The notes: a model not told the origin generated them from the letters alone. Positions 10,617-27,358 are shown, counted from the first letter of the stretch. The stretch: 64,000 nucleotides of DNA from Pseudomonadaceae bacterium (GCA_030602315.1 JAUVZY010000002.1:124001-188000); one strand, 5' to 3'. Numbers and translations are program-made.

Positions 10617-10622
10617 AAAAAC

Positions 10623-10699
<77 letters not shown>

Positions 10700-10763
10700 T
10701 CAAAGCTGGGCAAAAATTATAGTGAACCGACCAGCGATCGGTCAACCAAAACCCAAGAAACAG

Positions 10764-10784
10764 AAAAGCCCGCTTTCGCGGGCC
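10764..10784 (-). terminator. Terminator after tRNA-Leu
   Basis: Stem GCCCGC-GAAA-GCGGGC followed by TTTTCTG on the minus strand, between the tRNA-Leu and tRNA-fMet genes. Short but well formed with a GNRA-type loop. Confidence 0.7.
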
Positions 10785-10792
10785 TATCTGTA

Positions 10793-10878
10793 TGGTACCG
10801 AGGAGGGGACTCGAACCCCTACAGCCTATGGCCACTACCACCTCAAGGTAGCGTGTCTACCAATTCCACCACCTCGGC
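10793..10878 (-). tRNA. tRNA-Leu (anticodon GAG)
   Basis: An 86-nt class II tRNA on the minus strand with acceptor arms GCCGAGG / CCTCGGT, anticodon stem CTACC / GGTAG around the loop TTGAGGT (anticodon GAG), a long variable arm, T loop GTTCGAGTC and encoded CCA. It lies 7 bases downstream of secG and is probably transcribed with it, as in other pseudomonads. Confidence 0.97.
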
Positions 10879-10885
10879 AAAACCC

Positions 10886-11275
10886 TCAGGGCCGCCCCGG
10901 AACAACCGGAACATCATCCCCTTGACTCGAACCCGACCTCGAACCCTGGACCGCAGGAACATCCTGCACCGCAGGCTCTCTTGCAGCCGGCACACTCAGC
11001 ACGGCCGGATCCGGCAGACCAACCTGGGACATAACACTCGCCTGCTGCTTGGCGAAGTATGCGAGCCCAAGACTGGTCGCAAAGAAAACGGCGGTAAGTA
11101 TAGCAGTAATTCGACTAAAAAAGGTAGCAGAACCTTGGCTACCAAAAACGGTTGCCGAAGCACCCGCACCAAACGACGCACCCGCGTCGGCACCCTTACC
11201 CTGCTGCAGCAACACCAGCACAACCACCCCAAGAGCAGCCAGCAAGTGAAACACAATGACAACGGTCTGCAACAT
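10886..11275 (-). CDS. secG: Preprotein translocase subunit SecG
   Basis: A 129-residue inner-membrane protein with two hydrophobic helices (about 4-22 and 52-73) and the conserved intervening [15 protein letters not shown]...[11 protein letters not shown] segment of SecG, which stimulates SecYEG translocation. The C-terminal tail after residue 80 is variable and proline-rich. It follows tpiA by 3 bases and precedes tRNA-Leu. Confidence 0.95.
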   Translation of the reverse strand: MLQTVVIVFHLLAALGVVVLVLLQQGKGADAGASFGAGASATVFGSQGSATFFSRITAILTAVFFATSLGLAYFAKQQASVMSQVGLPDPAVLSVPAAREPAVQDVPAVQGSRSGSSQGDDVPVVPGRP

Positions 11276-11278
11276 GAA

Positions 11279-12034
11279 TCAAATCCTAGCGGCGCGACAG
11301 ATCGCCCCGAATTCTTCAGCATTCAAGGAGGCCCCACCAACAAGCCCCCCATCAATATCCGGCTTAGCGAACAATTCCGCCGCATTCGATGCCTTGACAC
11401 TACCGCCGTAGACGATGCGCAAGCCTGCAGCCACGGACTCGCTTCTCTCGGCGATCCATCCGCGAATTGCCGCGTGAACCGCCTGCGCCTCGTCCGGACT
11501 CGCCGTCTTGCCAGTACCTATCGCCCAGACAGGCTCATAAGCCACCACCGCGCCAGCAAAGGCCGGAACACCCGCCAGCTCTACCACCGCCTCAACCTGG
11601 CCGCGAATTATCGACCAGAAATCACCAGCCTCGCGCTGCGCGAGAGTCTCTCCGACACAGAGTATCGGAATCAACCCCTTTGACTGCGCCGCAAGAAACT
11701 TGCGCGCAACCAGTTCATTTCCCTCTCCCAGCATCAAGCGACGCTCAGAGTGACCAACCAAAACCCACACACAACCGATATCAGCCAACTGAGCGGCGCA
11801 AACCTCTCCGGTGCGCGCATAAAAATCTGGCTCCACCGAGCAGTCTTGCGCACCAAGCGAAATTGAAGAACCCTTCAACCCCTCTCGAGCCTGACCAATG
11901 TGCAAAGCACCAGGGAGCACCGCGACATCCACCTCACCACCAAGCTTCATCTCGTGAAGCTGCTGGCTCAGCGCTGCGACACTAGAGCAGGTACCGTTCA
12001 TCTTCCAGTTACCAGCCACCAGCGGTCGACGCAT
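11279..12034 (-). CDS. tpiA: Triosephosphate isomerase
   Basis: Interconverts dihydroxyacetone phosphate and glyceraldehyde 3-phosphate. At 251 residues it is the usual length. Catalytic residues are visible: Lys11 in GNWKMNG, His95 in VGHSERR and Glu167 in AYEPVWAIGTG; the phosphate-binding GGSV is near the C-terminus. The ATG at 12034 gives the canonical MRRPLVAGNWKMN; a start 18 bases upstream is possible but less likely. Gap to glmM is 64 bases. Confidence 0.97.
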   Translation of the reverse strand: MRRPLVAGNWKMNGTCSSVAALSQQLHEMKLGGEVDVAVLPGALHIGQAREGLKGSSISLGAQDCSVEPDFYARTGEVCAAQLADIGCVWVLVGHSERRLMLGEGNELVARKFLAAQSKGLIPILCVGETLAQREAGDFWSIIRGQVEAVVELAGVPAFAGAVVAYEPVWAIGTGKTASPDEAQAVHAAIRGWIAERSESVAAGLRIVYGGSVKASNAAELFAKPDIDGGLVGGASLNAEEFGAICRAARI

Positions 12035-12098
12035 GCTAACCTCGTCCATCAAAGTGGGCGCAGATGTTACTCAAAGACTTTCTGCGTTGCAAGCAAAT

Positions 12099-13439
12099 TC
12101 AAGCACATACATCAGAAACCACCTTGGCGATCTCCTCGGCATACTCTCGGACCCGCGCCGCATCATCACCCTCGACCATCACGCGAACCACAGGTTCAGT
12201 GCCAGATTTGCGAAGCAACACACGCCCTCGGCCAGCCATACGCTCGGTGACCGCATCGCACGCCGCCATTACCGCCGGATCAGCCACGGGATCGTGCCCA
12301 CCGGAAAAGCGCACATTAATCAGAACCTGCGGGCATTTTTGCAGCGTCTGGCATTCTTCCGCCAACGACCGCCCAGTACGGCGCAGCGCCCTGATCACCT
12401 GCAGTGCGGCGATGATCGCATCACCTGTGGTCGCGTGCTGCGCACAAACGATGTGACCGGAGTTCTCCCCCCCCAGCACCCAGTTGCGCTCCAGCATTTC
12501 AGCCATCACATAACGGTCGCCGACCTTGGCCCGCACAAACGGAATCTGCCGCGCCTTTAACGCAAGCTCCAACGCCAGGTTGCTCATCAGGGTGCCAACA
12601 ACACCGCCAGACAACAGCCCGCGCTCCTGGAGGTCGGTCGCTATGACAAACATCAATTCGTCACCATCGACCACATTACCAAGGTGGTCGACCATCAACA
12701 CGCGATCTCCATCGCCATCGAAGGCGATGCCCATATCCGCACGGTGCTCGAGCACCGCACGCTGGATTTCGCCCATATGGGTAGAACCCACCCCCGAGTT
12801 GATATTGAGGCCATCCGGCTGATTGCCAATCGCGATGACCTCCGCCCCCAGCTCGCGAAACACACTGGGCGCAATTTTGTACGTCGCGCCGTGAGCGCAA
12901 TCCACCACCAATTTCAAACCACTAAGATTCGTACTGGTCGGAACGCTGCTCTTGCAGAACTCGATGTACCGACCCGCAGCATCATTGATGCGCGAGGCCT
13001 TGCCCAACTCATGCGAGGCCACTACCGACATCGGCGCATCGAGCAGCTCCTCGATCTTTAGCTCGATCTCGTCAGGTAGCTTGGTGCCTCGTCCCGAGAA
13101 AAACTTGATGCCATTGTCTTCGTGCGGGTTGTGCGAAGCGCTGATGACGATACCGGCGTCCGCGTGAAAGGTACGGGTCAGATAGGCAACCGCAGGTGTC
13201 GGCATGGGGCCGAGCAGCAACACGTCAGCCCCGGCTGCCGACAAGCCGGCCTGGAGCGCAGATTCGAACATGTAGCCGGAAATTCGCGTGTCCTTACCAA
13301 TCAGAATGCGGCACTTGCCCTCATGGCGGGCAAACGCCTTGCCGGCAGCCCAGCCGAGTTTCAGCACGAACTCAGGGGTTATAGGGAACTGACCGACCGG
13401 TCCGCGAATGCCATCGGTACCAAAATACTTTCTGCCCAT
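12099..13439 (-). CDS. glmM: Phosphoglucosamine mutase
   Basis: Converts glucosamine-6-phosphate to glucosamine-1-phosphate for peptidoglycan and LPS precursors. It has 446 residues, with the active-site phosphoserine loop [11 protein letters not shown] placing the serine at position 102, the metal-binding DGDGDR and the phosphate-binding [12 protein letters not shown] near the end. I chose the ATG at 13439 ([13 protein letters not shown]) over one 6 bases upstream because AGGA is correctly spaced only from the former. It follows folP almost directly. Confidence 0.96.
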   Translation of the reverse strand: MGRKYFGTDGIRGPVGQFPITPEFVLKLGWAAGKAFARHEGKCRILIGKDTRISGYMFESALQAGLSAAGADVLLLGPMPTPAVAYLTRTFHADAGIVISASHNPHEDNGIKFFSGRGTKLPDEIELKIEELLDAPMSVVASHELGKASRINDAAGRYIEFCKSSVPTSTNLSGLKLVVDCAHGATYKIAPSVFRELGAEVIAIGNQPDGLNINSGVGSTHMGEIQRAVLEHRADMGIAFDGDGDRVLMVDHLGNVVDGDELMFVIATDLQERGLLSGGVVGTLMSNLALELALKARQIPFVRAKVGDRYVMAEMLERNWVLGGENSGHIVCAQHATTGDAIIAALQVIRALRRTGRSLAEECQTLQKCPQVLINVRFSGGHDPVADPAVMAACDAVTERMAGRGRVLLRKSGTEPVVRVMVEGDDAARVREYAEEIAKVVSDVCA

Positions 13440-13446
13440 GCTCATC

Positions 13447-14298
13447 CTATTGCGCGTTACATACGGCGTGAATCATCCGCACAGCATCAACGGTTTCGGC
13501 GACGTCATGCACCCGCAAAATCGCTGCACCCTTGGCAACTGCCAAGGCAGCCAGCGCGAGACTGCCATACAGCCTATCTGACACCGGTTTGCCGAGGACA
13601 CCACCGATCATGCTTTTGCGAGACACACCCACCAAAAGCGGCCGCCCAAGCACCTGCAATTCATCCATGCGCTTGAACAGGCTCAGATTATGCTCGAGTT
13701 CCTTGGCAAAACCGAAGCCCGGATCGAGAACGATGCGCTCGCGCTCGACACCAGCCGCCACGCACTGAGCCATGCGCTCTTCGAGGAAGCTGCGCACCTC
13801 AGCAAGAACGTCGACGTAGCGAGCACTGCTCTGCATGTCCCCGGGCTCGCCACGCATGTGCATCAAGCACACTGCAAGCCCGGAATCGACGGCCGCCTGC
13901 AAAGCCCCTTCGCGACGAAAGGAGCGAACATCGTTGAGCATTCCAGCGCCAACCCGCGCGGACTCGCGCATCACGTCGGCGCTGGAGCTATCTATCGAAA
14001 TAACGACATCGAGCCGCTGGGCGATCGCCTCAACCACCGGAACAACACGATCCAGCTCTTGCGCGGACGAGACAATGGCTGCTCCCGGCCGAGTCGACTC
14101 TCCTCCCACATCGATCAGTGTGGCTCCGGCGCGCACCATGGACTCGGCATGCAAAAGCGCAGCATCCAGCCGGTTGTAACGGCCACCATCGGAAAAGGAG
14201 TCAGGGGTGACGTTGAGAATCCCCATGACATGGGGACGCGAAAAATCAAGAACCCGACTGCCACAGGGCAGACGGGTTGGTGGGATGATGTTTGTCAT
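13447..14298 (-). CDS. folP: Dihydropteroate synthase
   Basis: Condenses p-aminobenzoate with dihydropterin pyrophosphate in folate synthesis; it is the sulfonamide target. It has 283 residues, with the signatures [14 protein letters not shown] and [13 protein letters not shown] near the N-terminus, DPGFGFAK in the middle and GVSRKSMIG further on. The ATG at 14298 gives the family N-terminus; the frame stays open upstream into ftsH without homology. Placed between ftsH (10-base gap) and glmM as in other gammaproteobacteria. Confidence 0.95.
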   Translation of the reverse strand: MTNIIPPTRLPCGSRVLDFSRPHVMGILNVTPDSFSDGGRYNRLDAALLHAESMVRAGATLIDVGGESTRPGAAIVSSAQELDRVVPVVEAIAQRLDVVISIDSSSADVMRESARVGAGMLNDVRSFRREGALQAAVDSGLAVCLMHMRGEPGDMQSSARYVDVLAEVRSFLEERMAQCVAAGVERERIVLDPGFGFAKELEHNLSLFKRMDELQVLGRPLLVGVSRKSMIGGVLGKPVSDRLYGSLALAALAVAKGAAILRVHDVAETVDAVRMIHAVCNAQ

Positions 14299-14308
14299 TT
14301 CGCCGAAG

Positions 14309-16216
14309 TTAATGCTCGCCTGCGGGCCCGCCAATGGGAGACTGCGGACGACCCTCAGAGACCACAACCGAATCGCTCGGGCCCGAACCGCCCTGCCAAT
14401 CCCTAGGCTCACGCGGAGGACGGCCAGCCATGATGTCGTCTATCTGCTCGGAGTCGATAGTTTCATACTTGATCAACGCCTGCGCCATCAGGTCGAGCTT
14501 GTCGCGGTTTTCAGTCAGGATCTGCTTAGCCGTGCCGTAGCACTGGTCAATGATGCTGCGCACTTCCTGATCGATTAGCTTCGCGGTGTCTGCCGAAACG
14601 TTGGTGTGCTGGGTACCCGCGCTGCGGCCCAGGAACACCTCGCCCTCTTCCTCCGCATACATCAGAGGCCCGAGCTTTTCCGACAAGCCCCACTTGGTGA
14701 CCATGTTCCGTGCGATTTGGGTCGCACGCATGATGTCATTGGATGCACCGGTGGTGACCCCCTCGAAACCAAGGGTCATTTCCTCGGCGATTCGCCCCCC
14801 GAACAGGGAGCAAATCTGACTGACCAGCGCCCGCTTTGACAGACTGTAACGATCCTCCTCCGGCAGAAACATGGTCACACCAAGAGCCCGGCCGCGCGGA
14901 ATGATCGAAACCTTGTAGACCGGATCGTGCTCGGGAACCATCCGCCCGACGATCGCATGCCCGGCCTCATGGTAAGCGGTATTCAGTTTCTCCTTTTCGG
15001 ACATGACCATCGACTTGCGCTCAGCGCCCATCATGATCTTGTCTTTGGCGAGCTCAAATTCCCGCATCTCTACCACGCGCTTGTTTGACCGAGCCGAGAA
15101 AAGGGACGCCTCGTTGACCAGATTGGCAAGGTCGGCACCCGAGAAACCAGGGGTACCACGCGCAATCAGCGCAGGGTCCACGTTATCGCCCAGAGGAACC
15201 TTGCGCATGTGCACCTTGAGGATCTGTTCGCGCCCGCGGATGTCCGGCAGGCCGACCACCACCTGGCGATCGAAACGCCCCGGGCGCAGCAGCGCAGGGT
15301 CCAGCACGTCCGGCCGGTTGGTGGCAGCGATGACGATGACGCCATCGTTCATCTCGAAGCCGTCCATCTCCACCAAAAGCTGGTTGAGGGTTTGCTCGCG
15401 CTCGTCGTGGCCGCCGCCCAGGCCCGCGCCACGATGACGGCCAACCGCGTCGATCTCGTCGATGAAGATGATGCAGGGCGCGTGCTTCTTGGCTTGCTCG
15501 AACATGTCGCGCACCCGCGATGCGCCGACACCGACGAACATCTCGACGAAGTCAGAACCAGAAATCGTGAAGAACGGCACCTTCGCCTCGCCGGCAATTG
15601 CCTTGGCGAGCAAGGTCTTGCCGGTACCGGGCGGGCCAACCATCAGCACACCGCGTGGAATTCGGCCGCCCAAGCGCTGGAACTTCCCGGGATCCCGAAG
15701 AAACTCCACCAATTCGGTCACTTCTTCTTTGGCCTCGTCGCAGCCGGCGACGTCCGCGAAGGTAGTCTTCACCTGGTCTTCGGACAGCAATCTCGCCTTG
15801 CTCTTGCCGAAGCTCATCGGGCCGCCCTTGCCGCCCGCACCACCTTGCATTTGCCGCATGAAGAACATGAACACGGCGATGATCACCAGGATCGGGAAAC
15901 TGGCCACCAGCAATTGCGTCCAGATGCTCTGCTGCTCAGGCTGCTTACCGACAATCTCGACGTTGTTGTCGATCAGGTCGCCAATCAGGCCACCGTCCTG
16001 GATCGCCGGACGGACCGTCTTGAAGGACTCCCCATCGTTACGCCGACCGGTGATCACGAAGCCATCGACGGTCACGCTCTGCACGCGCCCATCCTTGACC
16101 TGCTCGAGGAAGTCGGAATAGTTCAGCGTTTGCGGCTCCGACGGGCTGGAGAAATTGTTCATCACCGTTACCAGCACCGCGGCGATGATCAGCCACAAGA
16201 TCAGATTCTTTGCCAT
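14309..16216 (-). CDS. ftsH: ATP-dependent zinc metalloprotease FtsH
   Basis: A 635-residue inner-membrane AAA+ protease that degrades misassembled membrane proteins and short-lived regulators. TM1 is at about 4-22 and TM2 at about 100-120. Then come Walker A GPPGTGKT, Walker [11 protein letters not shown], the second region of homology ([20 protein letters not shown]), and the zinc site HEAGH near 415. I use the ATG at 16216 ([10 protein letters not shown]); a TTG nine bases upstream is possible. The rlmE gene that commonly precedes ftsH is absent here. Confidence 0.96.
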   Translation of the reverse strand: MAKNLILWLIIAAVLVTVMNNFSSPSEPQTLNYSDFLEQVKDGRVQSVTVDGFVITGRRNDGESFKTVRPAIQDGGLIGDLIDNNVEIVGKQPEQQSIWTQLLVASFPILVIIAVFMFFMRQMQGGAGGKGGPMSFGKSKARLLSEDQVKTTFADVAGCDEAKEEVTELVEFLRDPGKFQRLGGRIPRGVLMVGPPGTGKTLLAKAIAGEAKVPFFTISGSDFVEMFVGVGASRVRDMFEQAKKHAPCIIFIDEIDAVGRHRGAGLGGGHDEREQTLNQLLVEMDGFEMNDGVIVIAATNRPDVLDPALLRPGRFDRQVVVGLPDIRGREQILKVHMRKVPLGDNVDPALIARGTPGFSGADLANLVNEASLFSARSNKRVVEMREFELAKDKIMMGAERKSMVMSEKEKLNTAYHEAGHAIVGRMVPEHDPVYKVSIIPRGRALGVTMFLPEEDRYSLSKRALVSQICSLFGGRIAEEMTLGFEGVTTGASNDIMRATQIARNMVTKWGLSEKLGPLMYAEEEGEVFLGRSAGTQHTNVSADTAKLIDQEVRSIIDQCYGTAKQILTENRDKLDLMAQALIKYETIDSEQIDDIMAGRPPREPRDWQGGSGPSDSVVVSEGRPQSPIGGPAGEH

Positions 16217-16633
16217 ATCGTTCAATTAACTACCCTCTCGAGCAGACCCACCTCGCAGCGAGCCTGCATGACGGCCGGTTCTGTTACGGCCTAAATTACT
16301 ACACCTGTCGGCGGCTGGCTCATATATCGTCTGTAACGCTTTATTAGACGACTTTAATGATAGCGATACAGTTCCAACCACTCATTCGACGAGCCTTTGT
16401 CAGCCCCGCCTGCCCTGGACCCGCCACGTGCCGGGAGCCTGAGCCGGCCACCATCACGCCCCGATGAAACAGCCCCTACGCGGAAGATGGCGCCCAGGGC
16501 TTAACGCACCAGCCGGCAGAATGCCGTACATCGACTTGTGCGGGAAGCGAGCCAACGCATCGCCTCGCCTGTCCGACCGCGGGGCTCTCGGTTAAACTAC
16601 CGGACTTTTTCGCAAGCGACTAAGGGTCGAATT
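16217..16633. other. Intergenic region where rlmE/ftsJ would be expected
   Basis: 417 bases between divergent ftsH and yhbY with no coding frame of note on either strand. It holds an AT-rich stretch around 16320-16372 that could carry the ftsH promoter, and a region ahead of yhbY with GTTAAACTACC. In P. aeruginosa the RlmE methyltransferase gene (about 620 bases) lies here; no remnant of its conserved motifs could be recognised. Confidence 0.7.
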
Positions 16634-16948
16634 ATGCCGCTCTCAACCGAGCAGAAAAAACAGTATCGCGCGATCGGTCACCACCTTAAGCCCGTGGTCA
16701 CCGTGGCTGAAAACGGATTGAGCGAAGGTGTCCTTGCCGAACTGGATCGCGCACTCAATGATCACGAACTGATCAAGGTGCAGTTTCGCCTACCAGAGCG
16801 CGACGATCGGCGTGCCCTGATCGAAGAGTTGTGCTCCCAGGCCCGCTGCGAACTGGTGCAGGTCATCGGCAAAATCGCACTGATCTACCGCAAGAACCCC
16901 AAGCCGAACAAGAACCTGTCGAATATCCGCCGTTACACGGCCGACTAA
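16634..16948 (+). CDS. yhbY: YhbY/CRM-domain RNA-binding protein
   Basis: A 104-residue single CRM domain protein, a KH-like fold that associates with 50S ribosomal precursors. Typical segments are LKPVVTVAENGLSEGV, HELIKVQF and VQVIGKIALIYRKNP. The ATG at 16634 gives the standard N-terminus MPLSTEQKKQYRAIGHHL; the upstream open frame is not family-like. It is the only plus-strand gene in this stretch and its stop overlaps the convergent DUF4149 gene by 4 bases. Confidence 0.93.
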   Translation: MPLSTEQKKQYRAIGHHLKPVVTVAENGLSEGVLAELDRALNDHELIKVQFRLPERDDRRALIEELCSQARCELVQVIGKIALIYRKNPKPNKNLSNIRRYTAD

Positions 16949-17385
16949 AGCGCCGGGCGCGCCTGCGGGGGCGGCTGCAACACCAGCATCAGGCCCAGGC
17001 AGGCGATGGCCAGGTAACTGAACATCACCCAGTATCCGGCCTCGACTGCCATGGTGGTCAGTGCGAGGTGCAAGCCGCCAAGCAGCGCAACGCTGCAAAG
17101 GAGCTGCCCTCTTAGGTCTCGCCACAAACCTGAGACCCCAAGCGCTCGCGTGAGTACCAGGCATTGCACCACAACGCAGGCAAGGCTCAGACCGACGATC
17201 AGCGGACGCAGCTCCCGAGCGACATCCTCAACCAGCAGCGGAGCCAGGCGCGTGCGGTGCAGCATTGCAGGCAGCACCACAAACTGCAGCAACCACACGG
17301 CACCAACCCAGAAGGTTTGTGCGAGCTGCCACGCGATTGGCCCGGCGCCCGCACCGACCTCGCTAGATGTGGCGGACTTCGACAA
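16945..17385 (-). CDS. DUF4149 family small membrane protein
   Basis: A predicted inner-membrane protein of about 146 residues with four hydrophobic helices (about 18-42, 62-80, 91-110, 114-135). The first one, [21 protein letters not shown], fits DUF4149. Only a TTG start at 17385 fits the full frame; it lies inside the greA 3' end (23-base overlap), so the start is uncertain and the true one may be slightly downstream. The 3' end overlaps yhbY on the other strand. Function unknown. Confidence 0.7.
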   Translation of the reverse strand: MSKSATSSEVGAGAGPIAWQLAQTFWVGAVWLLQFVVLPAMLHRTRLAPLLVEDVARELRPLIVGLSLACVVVQCLVLTRALGVSGLWRDLRGQLLCSVALLGGLHLALTTMAVEAGYWVMFSYLAIACLGLMLVLQPPPQARPAL

Positions 17386-17835
17386 TCTCGTACTCGACCG
17401 TGCCGCTGGGAGTTTTCACCACGACCACATCACCTTCTTCCTTGCCCACAAGCGCTCGGGCAATGGGTGAGCTGACCGACAGCTTGCCCTGCTTGATGTC
17501 CGACTCGTCGTCACCAACGATCTGATAGGTCACGGTTTCATCCGTTTCCACGTTGGCGATCTCCACCGTCACCCCAAAAATCACCTTACCGGTATGCGGG
17601 ATGGTGGAGATATCGATGACCTGGGCGTTCTGCAGGCGTCCCTCGATATCGCGGATACGCGCCTCGACCATACCCTGCTGTTCGCGGGCGGCATGGTACT
17701 CGGCGTTTTCCTTGAGATCACCCAGTTCTCGTGCTTCGGCGATCGCCTGGGTGATCTGCGGGCGCATTACCGACTTCAGATGCTTGAGTTCGTCTTCCAG
17801 GGCGCGAGCGCCCTGGACGGTCATCGGGAACTTGT

Positions 17836-17839
<4 letters not shown>
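17363..17839 (-). CDS. greA: Transcription elongation factor GreA
   Basis: A 158-residue factor that rescues backtracked RNA polymerase by stimulating transcript cleavage. The N-terminal coiled coil carries the acidic tip ([18 protein letters not shown]) and the C-terminal domain is FKBP-like ([21 protein letters not shown]). Its start overlaps the carB stop by 4 bases (ATGA), so translation is coupled to carAB, an arrangement shared with other pseudomonads. Confidence 0.97.
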
Positions 17840-21057
<3,218 letters not shown>

Positions 21058-21087
21058 GGTCTCTCTCGAATTCTGGGCTCGGCGGGC

Positions 21088-22224
21088 TTAGCGGCGCTTG
21101 GCCATGGCGTCGATGAAGCGGTCGAACAACGGCGCCACATCATGCGGGCCGGGACTCGCCTCAGGGTGTCCCTGGAAGCTGAACGCCACCTTGTCGGTGC
21201 GCTCGATGCCCTGCAAGGAACCATCGAACAGGGACTTGTGCGTCGCGCGCAGATTCGCCGGCAGCGTGGCCTCGTCAACCGCGAAGCCGTGGTTCTGGCT
21301 GGTGATCATCACCACACCACTGTCGAGGTCCTGCACCGGGTGGTTGGCACCGTGGTGACCGTGACCCATCTTCACCGTCTTGGCGCCACAGGCCAGGGCG
21401 AGCAGCTGGTGACCCAGGCAGATGCCAAATACCGGAATTTCGGTTTCCATCAGCTGCTGGGTTGCCTTGATCGCGTAGTCGCACGGCTCCGGATCGCCAG
21501 GGCCGTTTGAGAGCATCACGCCATCGGGATTCAATGCCAGCACATCGCTTGCCGGCGTCTGCGCCGGGACCACGGTGAGACGGCAGCCGCGGGCCACCAG
21601 CATGCGCAGGATGTTGTACTTCACCCCGAAGTCGTACACGACCACGTGATACGGCAGCTCGCTGGCGGGAATCTCCGCATGCGCGTTGCTTTCCAGGCAC
21701 CAGACGCCCGAGCGCCATTCGTAAGCTTCCTTGACCGACACTTCCTTGGCCAGATCCATGCCCTTGAGGCCCGGGAAGCTGCGCGCCAGCTCCAGCGCCT
21801 TCTCCTCGGTAGCGTCGTCGCCGACCAGGATGCAGCCGTTTTGCGAGCCCTTTTCGCGCAGGATGCGGGTCAGGCGCCGAGTGTCGATGTCGGCGATGGC
21901 AACGGTGCCATTTTCCTTGAGATAGTCAGGCAGCGACTGCTGGTTACGCCAGTTGCTGGCCAGAAGCGGCAGATCACGAATGATCAGGCCGGCGGCCCAG
22001 ACCTGGAACGACTCGGCGTCATCCGGGTTGGTCCCGGTGTTGCCGATGTGTGGGTAGGTCAGGGTAACGATTTGCTGGGCATACGACGGATCAGTGAGGA
22101 TTTCCTGATAGCCGGTCATGGCGGTGTTGAACACCACCTCACCGATGGTATGGCCATCGGCGCCGATGGATTCGCCGCGAAAGATACTGCCATCGGCAAG
22201 GGCGAGAATGGCTGGCTTAGTCAA
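21088..22224 (-). CDS. carA: Carbamoyl-phosphate synthase small subunit
   Basis: A 378-residue glutaminase subunit feeding ammonia to CarB. The N-terminal CPSase small domain is followed by a class I glutamine amidotransferase domain with the nucleophile motif GICLGHQ near 270 and the later GHHGANHPV and [13 protein letters not shown] with the catalytic His-Glu pair. The start is a TTG at 22224, preceded by GGGAGGT; no other start fits the family N-terminus [14 protein letters not shown] perfect hairpin terminator lies 42 bases upstream in the leader. Confidence 0.96.
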   Translation of the reverse strand: MTKPAILALADGSIFRGESIGADGHTIGEVVFNTAMTGYQEILTDPSYAQQIVTLTYPHIGNTGTNPDDAESFQVWAAGLIIRDLPLLASNWRNQQSLPDYLKENGTVAIADIDTRRLTRILREKGSQNGCILVGDDATEEKALELARSFPGLKGMDLAKEVSVKEAYEWRSGVWCLESNAHAEIPASELPYHVVVYDFGVKYNILRMLVARGCRLTVVPAQTPASDVLALNPDGVMLSNGPGDPEPCDYAIKATQQLMETEIPVFGICLGHQLLALACGAKTVKMGHGHHGANHPVQDLDSGVVMITSQNHGFAVDEATLPANLRATHKSLFDGSLQGIERTDKVAFSFQGHPEASPGPHDVAPLFDRFIDAMAKRR

Positions 22225-22265
22225 GAGACCTCCCGTAGATCAAGGCTGTTGCAAACGCAGAGTGT

Positions 22266-22305
22266 AAAAAAGCGGGATGACGTATGAAGGTCATCCCGCT
22301 TTTTT
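22266..22305 (-). terminator. Perfect-stem terminator in the carA leader (possible attenuator)
   Basis: A perfect 16-base inverted repeat (AAAAAAGCGGGATGAC and its complement) around an 8-base loop. On the minus strand it ends in T6, only 42 bases before the carA TTG. It lies downstream of a candidate promoter and could either end dapB transcription or work as a regulated attenuator of carAB. The structure is certain; the regulatory role is inferred. Confidence 0.75.
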
Positions 22306-22317
22306 GATTCGAGCCAT
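22291..22317 (-). promoter_or_regulatory. Possible carA leader-peptide frame
   Basis: ATG followed by seven codons and TGA (MARIKKAG), reading directly into the first arm of the leader terminator, the geometry expected of a translation-coupled attenuator. The upstream Shine-Dalgarno match is weak, so this is only a candidate. Confidence 0.3.
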
Positions 22318-22329
22318 TCTGCGTAAACT

Positions 22330-22359
22330 TTTAGTGGACACACTAAAGCGGGCAATATA
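22330..22359 (-). promoter_or_regulatory. Candidate carA promoter and dyad operator
   Basis: On the minus strand a TATATT (-10-like, 22354-22359) is followed immediately by an 18-base dyad TTTAGTG-N4-CACTAAA (22330-22347) at the expected transcription start. The site could bind a pyrimidine- or arginine-responsive regulator. The -35 region is poor. Confidence 0.35.
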
Positions 22360-22460
22360 CAGAAAAGGTCCCTAAATCGCCAGCGCGACCGGACCACCTG
22401 CAGCCAGCCAGGCGGCACGCCAGCGCAGCGCACCCCAGGCGGGCCAGCCGCAAGCATGGC

Positions 22461-24469
<2,009 letters not shown>

Positions 24470-24612
24470 AATTTCCTGAATCCTTGAGCGTCGCCCACGT
24501 TGGCTGATCGGGCGGCTGGCTCATTCATTCGTTGGCATTGCCACCACCAGCTTCGCGGGGCTGCGGGTCTGAAAGCCGCGCATCCTAACAGAATTGACTG
24601 CCCAGACACGCC

Positions 24613-24667
24613 GACGCGGGAGCAAGCCCCCGCGTCAGGTGAGGCCCGGCCGAGATCTCGGCCGGGC
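24613..24667 (-). repeat. Two consecutive hairpins between dnaK and dnaJ
   Basis: 24613-24636 is a stem GACGCGGG / CCCGCGTC with an 8-base loop. 24644-24667 is a perfect 24-base palindrome with half-site GCCCGGCCGAGA. Neither has a T-run. Placed between dnaK and dnaJ, they could partly terminate transcription, protect the dnaK mRNA 3' end or serve as processing sites, lowering DnaJ output relative to DnaK. Confidence 0.6.
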
Positions 24668-24698
24668 AACAGGCGTAAGCCCCGCGGGCTCTGGCAAC

Positions 24699-26615
<1,917 letters not shown>

Positions 26616-26687
26616 GTATGTTTCTCTCCAATCTGTTCAAGCCGCACTGCCAGCGGCAGTGGCGGTAAATTCAAACGCTTGACACCC

Positions 26688-26715
26688 AGATGGGGGTCGT
26701 TGGGACGATTTCAAG
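26688..26715 (-). promoter_or_regulatory. Sigma-32 heat-shock promoter of dnaK
   Basis: On the minus strand CTTGAA (26710-26715), a 14-base spacer and CCCCATCT (26688-26695) match the RpoH consensus exactly. The -35 hexamer contains the grpE stop codon. The -10 lies about 70 bases upstream of the dnaK ATG. Confidence 0.85.
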
Positions 26716-27280
26716 CCTTCTCGTCGATCGAAGGCTGGGCCTGTGCGGGAGCCTTGCTGACCACCACCATCGCCGGACGCAGCAGGCGACCATTGAGCAG
26801 ATAGCCCTTCTGGAACACCTTGAGCACGCTGTTTGGCTCGGCCTGGTGACTCTCTTGCATGGCCATTGCCTGGTGATGCTCGGGATTGAATGGTTCGCCG
26901 AGCGGATCAACGGCCTGCAACTGGTGCCGCGCCAGCGTGTCGAGGAACAGCTTGACGGTCAGCTCCACCCCTTCACGCATCGGCTTGATGGCCTCATCGT
27001 CGGGGTTAGAAAGCTCAAGGGCACGCTCGAGGCTGTCCACCACTGCCAGCAGGTCTCCGGCGAACTTCTCCAGCGCAAACTTGTGCGCTTTCTCCACGTC
27101 CTGCTCAGCACGCCGGCGGATGTTTTGCAGCTCTGCCGCGATACGCAGCGACTGATCCTGGGCAGCTGCCAGCTGCTCCTCCAGCGATTCCACGCGCGCG
27201 GCGAGATCCTCACCGGCACCAGCCTGCTGCTGTTCGGCGGATTCGAAGTTTTCGGTTTCCTGCTTCTGCTCGTCGGCCAT
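26711..27280 (-). CDS. grpE: Nucleotide exchange factor GrpE
   Basis: A 189-residue GrpE that releases ADP from DnaK. The acidic, glutamine-rich N-terminus is followed by a long coiled coil (about 30-90) and the conserved DNLER-type segment, here VVDSLERAL, then the beta domain with FNPEHHQAM and [22 protein letters not shown]. The ATG at 27280 with GGAGGAAGG upstream is the start; the frame is open a further 33 bases without homology. Order grpE-dnaK-dnaJ is standard. Confidence 0.96.
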   Translation of the reverse strand: MADEQKQETENFESAEQQQAGAGEDLAARVESLEEQLAAAQDQSLRIAAELQNIRRRAEQDVEKAHKFALEKFAGDLLAVVDSLERALELSNPDDEAIKPMREGVELTVKLFLDTLARHQLQAVDPLGEPFNPEHHQAMAMQESHQAEPNSVLKVFQKGYLLNGRLLRPAMVVVSKAPAQAQPSIDEKA

Positions 27281-27330
27281 GCCTTCCTCCTGTCGAGACG
27301 TTGGCGGGCGCATGCCCGCAGTTGCCGGCT

Positions 27331-27358
27331 ATATGGGGACTGGATTCGGCGCTTCAAG
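27331..27358 (-). promoter_or_regulatory. Sigma-32 heat-shock promoter of grpE
   Basis: On the minus strand CTTGAA (27353-27358), a 14-base spacer and CCCCATAT (27331-27338) match the RpoH consensus in every defined position. It lies about 50 bases upstream of the grpE start and is back-to-back with the recN SOS promoter. Confidence 0.88.

Noticed and set aside
10793-10878. An integration (attachment) site at the tRNA-Leu or tRNA-fMet 3' end
   Set aside because: The flanks hold only conserved housekeeping genes and no duplicated tRNA 3' end was seen.
16217-16633. A decayed rlmE pseudogene
   Set aside because: No trace of its SAM-binding (PGGWSQ) or C-terminal FQGEGF motif in the minus-strand translations I inspected by eye; I record absence, not a pseudogene.
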